Part shown: in pieces, positions 13,996 to 20,757 of the stretch
How positions within the stretch are numbered: the first letter of the stretch is position 1
How the letters are laid out: every line of letters begins with the position of its first letter
Origin: Thermoproteota archaeon
GTDB taxonomy: Archaea > Korarchaeota > Korarchaeia > Korarchaeales > Korarchaeaceae
Direction: 5' to 3'
Length of the DNA stretch: 27,417 bases
NCBI GenBank assembly: GCA_021158805.1
Contig: JAGGTZ010000019.1
Coordinates: 1 to 27,417 of the forward strand
Notes under the pieces: generated by a model
Seen by the model: the letters and a program-made list of their open reading frames with translations, nothing else
Database searches by the model: none
Told to the model about the DNA's origin: nothing
Translations under genes and position numbers: made by a program

Positions 13996-16023
13996 ATGAA
14001 TGGTCCCGTTGTGGTAGGCATTGACATAAAGTCTGGTTCGCCGAGGTCAAAGCAGAGACCGCTATACTCAGTTTCCATTATTAGTAATGATGGTGTATTA
14101 TTTGAGAGAGAAGTAGCTACGTTCGATGAGATAATAGCATTGATGAATAGATATGGTGCTACTATCCTAGCAACCGACAATGTGTACGAGCTAGCAAGAG
14201 ATTCAAAGGGTTTAAGGGAAGTAATAAGCAAGCTCCCTTCGGGTAGCAAGTTAGTTCAGGTGACGGGCTCCCCTAATAACTTTAGACCCCTATCTTCAAT
14301 AGCGAAAGAGATGGGTCTATCCGCTCCTTCCCGTAGAGATCCGTTAGAGTCAGCTAGATTGATAGCACAGTTAGCCCTTAGAGGTGTGGGTTTCGAAGTA
14401 GTCGCAATGTATCCTGAGACGAGGATCCTAATAACGAGGAATCGAAGTGTAAAACAAGGTGGCTCTGGAAGCGATAGGTGGAGAAGATCTATAGAGGCGA
14501 GCATCTTAAGTGAAGCTAATAGGATAGCAACGGAATTAGATCTAGCTAACCTAGACTACGATCTTTACGTTGAAAGAGCATCAGGCGGCCTTAGAAGGGC
14601 TGAATTCATAGTCTATGCAAGTATGAGTGAGGTTAGGAAGGTTGTAAAAGAGAGTAGCGAATGGGCCCCTCTTCGCATATTCCTAAGGGAATCTTGGAGG
14701 AGGAAGATTAAGTTCCCATCAGGTGATGTGGTAAAGCTACCTAAGTCCAGACCAATAATAGTTGGGATAGACCCTGGTATGTCTGTTGGACTCGCTATTT
14801 TGGATCTGAAGGGAAATCTACTCCTCTTAAAGACGTTAAGAAGGGCCTCTCGCTCTGAGATTATAGAAGAAATTCTAGATCATGGCTACCCTGTTATAAT
14901 CGCTACGGATGTTAACCCTCCCCCAAAGAGCGTCATTAAGATAGCAAATACGTTTGACTCAAAGCTTGTCGTGGCGAAGTACGATATGAAAGCTGAGGAG
15001 AAAAAGAGAATAGTCTCGGAGTATGAAGAGCGAACGGGTATAAGAGTTGAGAGTTCGCATGAAAGGGATTCCTTGGCTGCCGCATTAAAGGTTTACTTAA
15101 AGGTAAAGAATCTCATTACCAAGATAAGGCAGAGGATAAATGAGCTAGATCTCCCCTTAGACCCAGATGAAATCGCCAGAAAAGTATTGAAGGGAATGTC
15201 GATATCTCTAGCCATTGAAGAGGCTCTCTCAGAGGAAGTTAAGAAGGATAGGGATCTTGGCCTCAAACATAAATACAGTGAGGTCAGAAGGGAGCTTAGA
15301 AGAGCAAACAGGTATATTAGGAGTCTTATGAGTAAGATAGCTGAGCTAAAAAGAGACATAGAAAGATATGAGGCCCTACTTAGGGAAAAAGAGGAGGAAA
15401 TAGCTGAGCTAAAGAAGAGGATTGAGCTCCTAGAGGATAGGAGGAACATGGAGATAGAGGTAGATAGGAGAATATCAGCCAGAGATGCTAGGATTAGAGA
15501 ATTAGAGAAACAGTTGGCTAGGGAACGATGGAAAATAGATCTCTTGAGATCCCAGATAAATCAGCTTACCTCCCAAGATAAGCCTCCTGAAGGAATAAGG
15601 CTGACAGTCCTCCCATCTTTGTCAAAAGATAGGATAGAAATGCTACAAAGTCGGGTAAGTAATGTAGGAGAAGTTATAGTGGCTCTAGACGCCTCAGGAG
15701 CAAGTTCAGGCATATTGAGGAAGTTAAAGGGTCTTGGGATTAGGGCAGTGCTCTATAGAGGGAGTCCGCCTCCTAAGCAGTTCATAGAAAGTGCGAGGAA
15801 TATGAATATTGTTGTCGGATCCGTTGATGAATATAAGATAGTATGGAATGGAATTACGCCTGTAATCCCAAATGAAGAGGCATTTAGACTCCTAGCAAAG
15901 CTCAACGAAGACCTTCTAAAGGAGAAAATGGAGGTAGAAACAGATCTATTAAATATCATTAGGAGTTATAGACTATCACTGGCGAAATCGCGGGTAGATC
16001 AAGAGGACCTCGATGAAGAGTGA
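13996..16023 (+). CDS. DUF460 protein: predicted RNase H/RuvC-like nuclease with long coiled coil
   Basis: This is a full-length member (675 residues) of the archaeal COG2433/DUF460 family, whose function is unproven. The N-terminal half has VVGIDIKSGSP (Asp10), ATDNVYEL, LVQVTG and a GGSGSDRWRRSIEA stretch. The RNase H-like domain begins at IIVGIDPGMSVG (Asp259), continues with IIATDVNPPP (Asp305) and ends in SHERDSLAAA (Asp358), giving a RuvC-like set of acidic residues. A strongly charged coiled coil covers about 415-525, and a C-terminal alpha/beta domain about 530-660. The family suggests a structure-specific nuclease acting on DNA or RNA. It starts at ATG 13996 from a divergent promoter and precedes the eS30-Nop5-fibrillarin set, which leans towards RNA, but this is inference. 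Confidence 0.9.
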   Translation: MNGPVVVGIDIKSGSPRSKQRPLYSVSIISNDGVLFEREVATFDEIIALMNRYGATILATDNVYELARDSKGLREVISKLPSGSKLVQVTGSPNNFRPLSSIAKEMGLSAPSRRDPLESARLIAQLALRGVGFEVVAMYPETRILITRNRSVKQGGSGSDRWRRSIEASILSEANRIATELDLANLDYDLYVERASGGLRRAEFIVYASMSEVRKVVKESSEWAPLRIFLRESWRRKIKFPSGDVVKLPKSRPIIVGIDPGMSVGLAILDLKGNLLLLKTLRRASRSEIIEEILDHGYPVIIATDVNPPPKSVIKIANTFDSKLVVAKYDMKAEEKKRIVSEYEERTGIRVESSHERDSLAAALKVYLKVKNLITKIRQRINELDLPLDPDEIARKVLKGMSISLAIEEALSEEVKKDRDLGLKHKYSEVRRELRRANRYIRSLMSKIAELKRDIERYEALLREKEEEIAELKKRIELLEDRRNMEIEVDRRISARDARIRELEKQLARERWKIDLLRSQINQLTSQDKPPEGIRLTVLPSLSKDRIEMLQSRVSNVGEVIVALDASGASSGILRKLKGLGIRAVLYRGSPPPKQFIESARNMNIVVGSVDEYKIVWNGITPVIPNEEAFRLLAKLNEDLLKEKMEVETDLLNIIRSYRLSLAKSRVDQEDLDEE

Positions 16024-16050
16024 CTCCTAACTCCAACTGCTATGAGGGAA

Positions 16051-16060
16051 AATATATTAA
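16051..16060 (+). promoter_or_regulatory. TATA box for eS30 gene
   Basis: AATATATTAA lies about 40 bases before the eS30 ATG. A start site near 16080 would leave a short leader with GGTGAT (16083-16088) six bases before the ATG at 16095. Spacing and sequence are both good. Confidence 0.6.
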
Positions 16061-16094
16061 TGCAGTTTAAGGTAACTTTAGTGGTGATAAAAAT

Positions 16095-16262
16095 ATGCCT
16101 AGAGGTACACACGGTGCCTTGAATAAGGCTGGGAAGGTAAGGTCGCTCACGCCTAAGGTAGAGGCCAGACCCAGGAGAAGCCCCGTACCTAGAGTGAGGA
16201 TTAAGAAGATTTATAGGAAGAGGTTCATCTTGGGTAGGAAGCCAGGACAACACCCCATCTAA
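16095..16262 (+). CDS. rps30e: Ribosomal protein eS30 (S30e)
   Basis: A 55-residue basic protein. It starts MPRGTHGALNKAGKVRSLTP and ends ILGRKPGQHPI, with VPRVRIKKIYRKRF between; this is the eS30 pattern (GSHGSLxKAGKVRxQTP ... RREYEKR ... GRRPGQ). It is a small-subunit protein near the decoding site. The start ATG has GGTGAT six bases upstream and a TATA box at the right distance. It is flanked by the DUF460 gene and by nop5, and a T run follows its stop. eS30 is patchy among archaea and typical of TACK and Asgard lineages. Confidence 0.93.
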   Translation: MPRGTHGALNKAGKVRSLTPKVEARPRRSPVPRVRIKKIYRKRFILGRKPGQHPI

Positions 16263-16268
16263 GGGAAG

Positions 16269-16275
16269 TTTTTTT
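16269..16275 (+). terminator. Oligo-T terminator after eS30
   Basis: Seven consecutive T follow the eS30 stop by six bases. Archaeal RNA polymerase ends transcripts at such runs without needing a stem. It may be partial, since nop5 begins 33 bases further on. Confidence 0.45.
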
Positions 16276-16307
16276 AGGACTGATTCCTTTATTCGAAGGG
16301 AGATAGC

Positions 16308-17447
16308 TTGCCGATATTCCTTTCACTACAGCCTTTTGGTATAGTAGTCCTTGGGCCTAAAGGAGAGATAATCTCTTCAAACGGTTTTCCCAGAGACCCT
16401 GAAGTTGTTAGTCGAATAATAACTGATGGAAAAGCTATTGAGAGGATGATTAGCAAGTTATTACCAAAATTAAGGCAGGAAGATGAATTATATGTCAATG
16501 ACCAGCTTTTAAAAGAAGTAATGGATGAAATGGGAATTAAAGCTACACTTTCCCCAAATGAAGAACCTTTCTTAAAGGTTAGAAGGTCTCCACATAAGTT
16601 TGCATCGGTTGTATGGAAGGGAATCGGACCTAGAGAATATTACGATTTCTTGAACGATCTAGGAATCGAACTTACTAAGTTGAGGATAAGAAGACAGCTA
16701 AGTTCTTTGGATCAGCAGATAATTAAGGCGATAGATTACATAGATCACGTAAATAAGGCCTTGAATATCTTGGCACCTGCCATAAGGGAATGGTACTCCA
16801 TACACTTTCCTGAACTCGATGACTTAGTTGAGGATCACCCAATATTCATGAGGATAGTATCTCTAGAACCTAATAGGGTCAAAATGACTGTAGAAATTTT
16901 GAAGAGAGCAGGACTAACAGATAAGAAGGCTAAAGAGATCATAAAGGTCAGAGAAGAGTCGATGGGGGCTGACCTGAGCGAAGAGGATCTAAAGATAGTG
17001 AAAAATGTGGCTAGAAATTGGGTATCTCTATATGAGTCTAGGGAGAAGGTCGAGAAATTCATCGAAAGTTTAATGAGAAGAGCAGCGCCCAACCTCTCTG
17101 CCGTTGTACATCCGCTGGTAGGTGCTAGGTTGATAGCTACAGCTGGTGGGCTAGAGAGATTAGCTAAGTTACCTGCTAGCTCCATACAGATATTAGGTGC
17201 ACATAAGGCGATCTTCATGCACTTGGTGAAAGGTGCTAAGCCGCCAAAACATGGAATCTTATTCCAAGCCAAGGAAGTTAGAGGTGCTCCTAAGAAGCTA
17301 AGAGGTAAGATAGCACGGCTATTGGCCACAAAGATAGCCATAGCTTCCAGGATAGATGCTTTCGGGAGAGAGAAGTATGTGGGAGATGAGTTAAGGAAAG
17401 AAATAGATGAAAAATTGAAGAACCTATTGAGGGGTGGTAAGAAATGA
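16308..17447 (+). CDS. Nop5 (Nop56/58 homologue), box C/D RNP scaffold protein
   Basis: Nop5 bridges L7Ae-bound box C/D guide RNA and fibrillarin in 2'-O-methylation complexes. The 379 residues show an N-terminal fibrillarin-binding domain (about 1-115), a coiled coil (about 120-245), and the Nop domain with VHPLVGARLIATAGGLERLA, LPASSIQILGAHKAIF and PPKHGILFQ (about 265-325), then a basic tail. The usual GAEKA(L/I)F reads GAHKAIF (His299). The TTG start has an AAGGGAG six bases upstream and a possible TTTATT box at 16288. The stop overlaps the fibrillarin start by four bases (ATGA), so the two partner proteins are translated together. Confidence 0.93.
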   Translation: MPIFLSLQPFGIVVLGPKGEIISSNGFPRDPEVVSRIITDGKAIERMISKLLPKLRQEDELYVNDQLLKEVMDEMGIKATLSPNEEPFLKVRRSPHKFASVVWKGIGPREYYDFLNDLGIELTKLRIRRQLSSLDQQIIKAIDYIDHVNKALNILAPAIREWYSIHFPELDDLVEDHPIFMRIVSLEPNRVKMTVEILKRAGLTDKKAKEIIKVREESMGADLSEEDLKIVKNVARNWVSLYESREKVEKFIESLMRRAAPNLSAVVHPLVGARLIATAGGLERLAKLPASSIQILGAHKAIFMHLVKGAKPPKHGILFQAKEVRGAPKKLRGKIARLLATKIAIASRIDAFGREKYVGDELRKEIDEKLKNLLRGGKK

Positions 17448-18130
17448 GGGTTAAAGAGGATCAAAAGTTTAAAAATATCTTCTGGATCTTGGATGGAAAG
17501 AAACAGCTTGCCACCAAAAACCTAGTCCCAGGACATCGCGTTTACGACGAGGTCGTTAGACAAGTGAAGGGAGTAGAGTATCGTATATGGAATCCCTATA
17601 GATCTAAGCTAGCTGCTGCTCTCTACAAGGGGATGGGTGTCTTTCCCTTTAAGAAGGGAAGTAAGGTCCTCTATTTAGGCATAGCGTCCGGAACAACTGC
17701 CTCCCATGTAAGCGATATCATAGAGAACGATGGTGTTATTTTTGGAGTAGAAATAGCCCATAGGGTTATGAGAGATCTCCTATCCGTCGCATCAGTCAGG
17801 AAGAACATCATTCCTATACTAGAAAGTGCTAGAAGACCTCAAAGTTATTCATGGATTGTGCCGGAGGTAGATGTAGTCTACGAAGATGTTGCTCAACCGG
17901 ACCAAGCCAAGATACTCATAAAGAACTCAGACATCTACTTGAAGAAAGGGGGTTACTCCCTAATAGCCGTTAAGAGTAGTAGCATAGATGTAACGCTCCC
18001 CCCAAAGAAGGTTTACAGAATGGTGGAGAAGGAGATTACCTCAACTAGAAGGTACAAACTAATAGAGACTATAGACCTGGCACCGTATGATCCTAAGCAT
18101 GCTATGATAATTTTCAAAAAGTTACGATAG
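17444..18130 (+). CDS. flpA: Fibrillarin-like rRNA/tRNA 2'-O-methyltransferase
   Basis: The 228-residue protein is the catalytic subunit of box C/D RNPs, transferring methyl from SAM to the ribose 2'-OH of target RNA. It has WNPYRSKLAAALYKG, the SAM loop VLYLGIASGTTASHVSD (about 80-96), VVYEDVAQPDQA, IAVKSSSID and PYDPKHAMI, so Lys, Asp and His of the catalytic set are present. The segment normally read as PILxDAxxP is PILESARRP, with Ser128 where an Asp usually contacts SAM adenine. ATG overlaps the nop5 stop. Its own stop overlaps the convergent trm1 by nine bases. Confidence 0.95.
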   Translation: MRVKEDQKFKNIFWILDGKKQLATKNLVPGHRVYDEVVRQVKGVEYRIWNPYRSKLAAALYKGMGVFPFKKGSKVLYLGIASGTTASHVSDIIENDGVIFGVEIAHRVMRDLLSVASVRKNIIPILESARRPQSYSWIVPEVDVVYEDVAQPDQAKILIKNSDIYLKKGGYSLIAVKSSSIDVTLPPKKVYRMVEKEITSTRRYKLIETIDLAPYDPKHAMIIFKKLR

Positions 18131-19261
18131 TTCCTCGATAATTTCCTCAACCTCCTTTATGGAGGCATTGGTCTTCACTCCAAGCGGTTCTAAGTGAGTT
18201 CTAGACGAGAAAAACCCCCTCTCTCTCAACTTAACGATGACCTCGTTTATTTTAGGTGTCCTTACCTTTAGGCGAGAGCATATCCTATCCAATACGTAGT
18301 AGAAGGGTGGGCCATGGGATTCCAAACTTAATTGATCTAAGAGGACTTTTAGCTCGTCGCTAAGAGACCTATCCATCTTACCTATTAACTCTGGGTCCGA
18401 GATCTTCTCTAACCATATTGGACCCATCAGCATACCACTACATTCCCTTTCAGGGATCTCCAAGCCTTTATGCGTGATCCAACTATCGTTGCAACATTCA
18501 ACCCATCCCAAGCTAGTCTTGATCGCATGCGAGGAGAGTGATGGGCTCTTCCTTATCCTAAAGAATACCCTGATGTAATGTTCTCTTCCATAGGACAATA
18601 TTGGTGTTGCCAAGAGGTCTAGTCTCGCAGCCACTCTAGTTATGAATGAAATAAGTGACCTGATCCCAAATTCCTTATGAAACGGTGTTTTCTTACCCCA
18701 TATGCCGTAAAACCTATGGAGCTTATCAGGGTAGATTCCAAATAGAGGAGGAGTATCCGTAGCTGTTACGCCTATTACCCCTCCACCCCTCACAGCCCTC
18801 AAAAACGAGTCTATGTAGGGTGCCGGAGACCCAAATGGGTCTAGGTCTATATAATCTACCCTTTCTCCCTCCCAAGACATCCTTTCAGCCTCAAGCCTAG
18901 CATCAGAGCACTTAACCTTGATTTCTCTGAAAAGTCCGTTCAGCTCTACATTTTTCCTCATGATGTAGGCGGCTAGGTAGTTAGAATCGTTAGCTATCAC
19001 ATGCTCAGCTCCTCCCTCTAATACAAGTCTGATGGCCCTAACCCCCGAAGCCGCCATTAGATCTGCTGCCGTCTTTAGCGAGAGAGTGGAAAAGAGGGAA
19101 ATTGTTACATCCCTATTTAACTTCATTCGAGGGTTGTAGAATACTGGTGCCCTAGTGTAAGATATGCCCAGTCTCTCTAGGTAATCTAGGTCTGTCGAGT
19201 AGAAGTTAGCTTCACCCTCCCTATATAGCTTAAGAGGTATATTCAATTCGGTTGGGGTCAC
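18122..19261 (-). CDS. trm1: tRNA (guanine(26)-N2)-dimethyltransferase
   Basis: Trm1 makes N2,N2-dimethylguanosine at tRNA position 26 with SAM. The 379 residues carry FYNPRMKLNRDV (about 42-53), the SAM loop DLMAASGVRAIRL, DYIDLDPFGSPAPY (about 135-148), the TATDTPPLFG catalytic segment, PFHKEFGIR, a central Cys group (ECCNDSW and ERECSG) that may bind zinc, and a winged C-terminal domain. The GTG at 19259-19261 is the only start that keeps a normal N terminus, and it has no ribosome binding site. It touches the ATG of the divergent gene with no base between. A TATA box 19-28 bases upstream lies inside that gene, so a leaderless message is likely. Confidence 0.93.
   Translation of the reverse strand: MTPTELNIPLKLYREGEANFYSTDLDYLERLGISYTRAPVFYNPRMKLNRDVTISLFSTLSLKTAADLMAASGVRAIRLVLEGGAEHVIANDSNYLAAYIMRKNVELNGLFREIKVKCSDARLEAERMSWEGERVDYIDLDPFGSPAPYIDSFLRAVRGGGVIGVTATDTPPLFGIYPDKLHRFYGIWGKKTPFHKEFGIRSLISFITRVAARLDLLATPILSYGREHYIRVFFRIRKSPSLSSHAIKTSLGWVECCNDSWITHKGLEIPERECSGMLMGPIWLEKISDPELIGKMDRSLSDELKVLLDQLSLESHGPPFYYVLDRICSRLKVRTPKINEVIVKLRERGFFSSRTHLEPLGVKTNASIKEVEEIIEELS
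19221..19232 (+). promoter_or_regulatory. Possible TATA box for the THEP1-type gene, inside trm1
   Basis: CTATATAGCTTA ends 30 bases before the ATG at 19262 and lies in the trm1 coding region. A second candidate, GTATATT around 19237-19243, is closer than normal. GGGGT at 19254-19258 could act as a weak ribosome binding site. Confidence 0.4.
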
Positions 19262-19801
19262 ATGAGGAAAGAGGGTAAGTATATAATAAGGGGCAGACCA
19301 GGCTCTGGCAAGTCTACGACAGTCGAATTAGTGAGAAATAGACTAGAAAGTATGGGCGTCGGAGTAGGAGGAATTAGGACGCCCGAAGTGAGGGAAGGGG
19401 GCGTCAGAGTAGGTTTTATGGTAGAGGATATAGATAGCGATACGAAAGGAATGTTTGCCTCTGTGAACTACACAGGAGGACCTAAGATCTCCAAATACAC
19501 CGTTAATATTGGTATTTTTGAAGATATAGCCATATCTGCCCTGGAGAGGGCATTGGCCGAGTCGGATGTAATTATAATTGATGAAATAGGGAAGATGGAG
19601 CTATTTTCTCAGAAGTTCAAGGAAGTGGTGCTTAAGATATGGGAATCAAGTAAGGTTGTGATAGCGACAGCCCCAGTATCTAGAATACCATTTGTAGAGA
19701 GGATATGTGAGTATTCAAAGGTCTACTGGCTGAAGAGAGGGGAATCGGGAAGGATAGCTAATACCCTAATCGAGGAGATCACTCGGTATCTGGGTATCTA
19801 A
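19262..19801 (+). CDS. THEP1-family nucleoside-triphosphatase
   Basis: The 179-residue P-loop protein matches the archaeal THEP1/COG1618 family (broad-specificity nucleoside 5'-triphosphatase; some members act as nucleotide kinases). Features are Walker A GRPGSGKST (residues 11-19), GGIRTPEVREGGVRVGF, KYTVNIGIFEDIA, and Walker B VIIIDEIGKMELFS (about 103-116). The product is full length. Its ATG abuts the trm1 start on the other strand, and its last 23 bases overlap the convergent gar1 gene. The true substrate is unknown; a link to RNA or nucleotide metabolism is only suggested by the neighbours. Confidence 0.9.
   Translation: MRKEGKYIIRGRPGSGKSTTVELVRNRLESMGVGVGGIRTPEVREGGVRVGFMVEDIDSDTKGMFASVNYTGGPKISKYTVNIGIFEDIAISALERALAESDVIIIDEIGKMELFSQKFKEVVLKIWESSKVVIATAPVSRIPFVERICEYSKVYWLKRGESGRIANTLIEEITRYLGI
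19280..19289 (-). promoter_or_regulatory. Probable TATA box for trm1, inside the divergent gene
   Basis: On the minus strand TTATTATATA lies 19-28 bases upstream of the trm1 GTG, fitting a leaderless transcript. It falls within codons 7-10 of the THEP1-type gene on the other strand. Confidence 0.45.
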
Positions 19802-20060
19802 TCAGTTTCGCTTCCTTTTTACTCTCTACTAAGTAAACTCTCTTTCCTATGAACTCAAAAGACTTATCGAGGGGGACTAGTATCTTCACCAAAGCGTATG
19901 GCTCATGAACTGGACCTATTATGTCGCTGACTACGCCGACAAGTGTTAGGTCCTCTGATACCACCTTACGATCCTTTAGATCCTTTTCTGGAAGTGATTT
20001 CAACTTAACTAGGAAATTCCTAGATCTGGTAACCTTAATAACCTCACCCAGTGTTTTCAT
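19779..20060 (-). CDS. gar1: Gar1-like H/ACA RNP protein
   Basis: The 93-residue beta-barrel protein has the Gar1 pattern: LGEVIKVTRSRNFLVKL at the start, then LVGVVSDIIGPVHEPYALVKIL (about 40-61) and IGKRVYLVE. Gar1 binds Cbf5 and aids product release in RNA-guided pseudouridylation. The ATG start overlaps the SRP19 gene by 17 bases and has GAGGG about nine bases upstream. Gar1 and SRP19 pairs are known in archaea. Its 3' end overlaps the convergent NTPase gene by 23 bases. The last residues (about 87-93) lie beyond the conserved domain. Confidence 0.88.
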   Translation of the reverse strand: MKTLGEVIKVTRSRNFLVKLKSLPEKDLKDRKVVSEDLTLVGVVSDIIGPVHEPYALVKILVPLDKSFEFIGKRVYLVESKKEAKLIRYPDTE

Positions 20061-20340
20061 CCTTGCCTGCCCTCAATCTCCTTCCTATCTCTTTAAGGAG
20101 CTGTTCCTTGCTCCCTTGATACCAAACCTTGATCCTACCCTCCATCCTATACCATCTGGACGGTCTATGCTTCTCTCTCTCCACTTCATATTGTAAGGAA
20201 AGTCCTGATAAAGCTCTTTCAATGTCCTGAAGGCTTGGCTTCCTCACAGCTAGCTTTCTAGGTACCCTCCTACCTCTTGACCTGCTAAGTCTGGAGTCAA
20301 AATAAGATGGATATATTATCTTCGGCCCTTTAGGAGGCAA
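20044..20340 (-). CDS. srp19: Signal recognition particle 19 kDa protein
   Basis: SRP19 binds SRP RNA helices and helps SRP54 join the particle. The 98-residue product has the family marks IIYPSYFDSRLSRSRGRRVPRKLAV (about 8-32, with the YPxYxD and GRRVP motifs), KPSLQDIERAL, RPSRWYRMEGRIKVWY and KEQLLKEIGRRL. The start is TTG at 20338-20340 because no other start precedes the conserved block, and the purine run GAGGGAGGAGG lies directly upstream within the eS8 coding end. It overlaps eS8 by 11 bases and Gar1 by 17, so the three genes are probably one message. Confidence 0.93.
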   Translation of the reverse strand: MPPKGPKIIYPSYFDSRLSRSRGRRVPRKLAVRKPSLQDIERALSGLSLQYEVEREKHRPSRWYRMEGRIKVWYQGSKEQLLKEIGRRLRAGKDENTG

Positions 20341-20734
20341 CCTCCTCCCTCAGTAGAACTCCATTGAGTATGCCGTGCTGACCTGGTCGAGATGTTATTT
20401 TAACCATGCCTATCTCAGTCTTCACTATTGCACCTTTGGTAATTATTCCCCTCCTCTTTAAGACCTTGCTCGCTGGGTTATCTATCACATCAAGTATCTT
20501 TACCCTCTTTGTCTGCCCATCACCAATGGCTACATTCACTTCATGATCAGATACTAGTCTAAGCTTCCAGTTACCCCCCATTACCCTAATGTGCTTTAGT
20601 TTCCTGATGCCAACGGCTGTAAAAGCTGGGGGTCTGCCGGCTTCTCTTCTCCTCTTCCCTCTACTTTTCCTAATCTTGCCTCCTGTCGGTTTTCTACCTC
20701 CCGGCATTACTGGACCGTGGTAGTAGTAGGGCAT
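20330..20734 (-). CDS. rps8e: Ribosomal protein eS8 (S8e)
   Basis: The 134-residue product has the eS8 pattern: RKPTGGKIRKSRGKRRREAGRPP near the N terminus (14-36), VRVMGGNWKLRL-type core (about 50-60), NPASKVLKRRGIITKGAIVKTEIGMVKITSRPGQHG and NGVLLRE. The first 13 residues (a Tyr-rich MPYYYHGPVMPGG) are longer than the usual start, but the ATG at 20734 has GGTGAGG five bases upstream, whereas the Met at residue 10 has none. It leads the eS8-SRP19-Gar1 unit. A possible TATA element (TTATTAAT, minus strand, 20767-20774) lies in the end of the gene upstream. Confidence 0.95.
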   Translation of the reverse strand: MPYYYHGPVMPGGRKPTGGKIRKSRGKRRREAGRPPAFTAVGIRKLKHIRVMGGNWKLRLVSDHEVNVAIGDGQTKRVKILDVIDNPASKVLKRRGIITKGAIVKTEIGMVKITSRPGQHGILNGVLLREEVAS

Positions 20735-20757
20735 ATATTCCTCACCGTACTAGCAGA

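Noticed and set aside
15240..15580. DUF460 coiled coil as a sign of an SMC or Rad50-type protein
   Set aside because: No Walker A or signature motif is present, and the flanking domains match DUF460.
16835..17464. 209-codon open frame antisense to nop5
   Set aside because: It mirrors a certain gene, has no family pattern, and looks like a shadow of its codon use.
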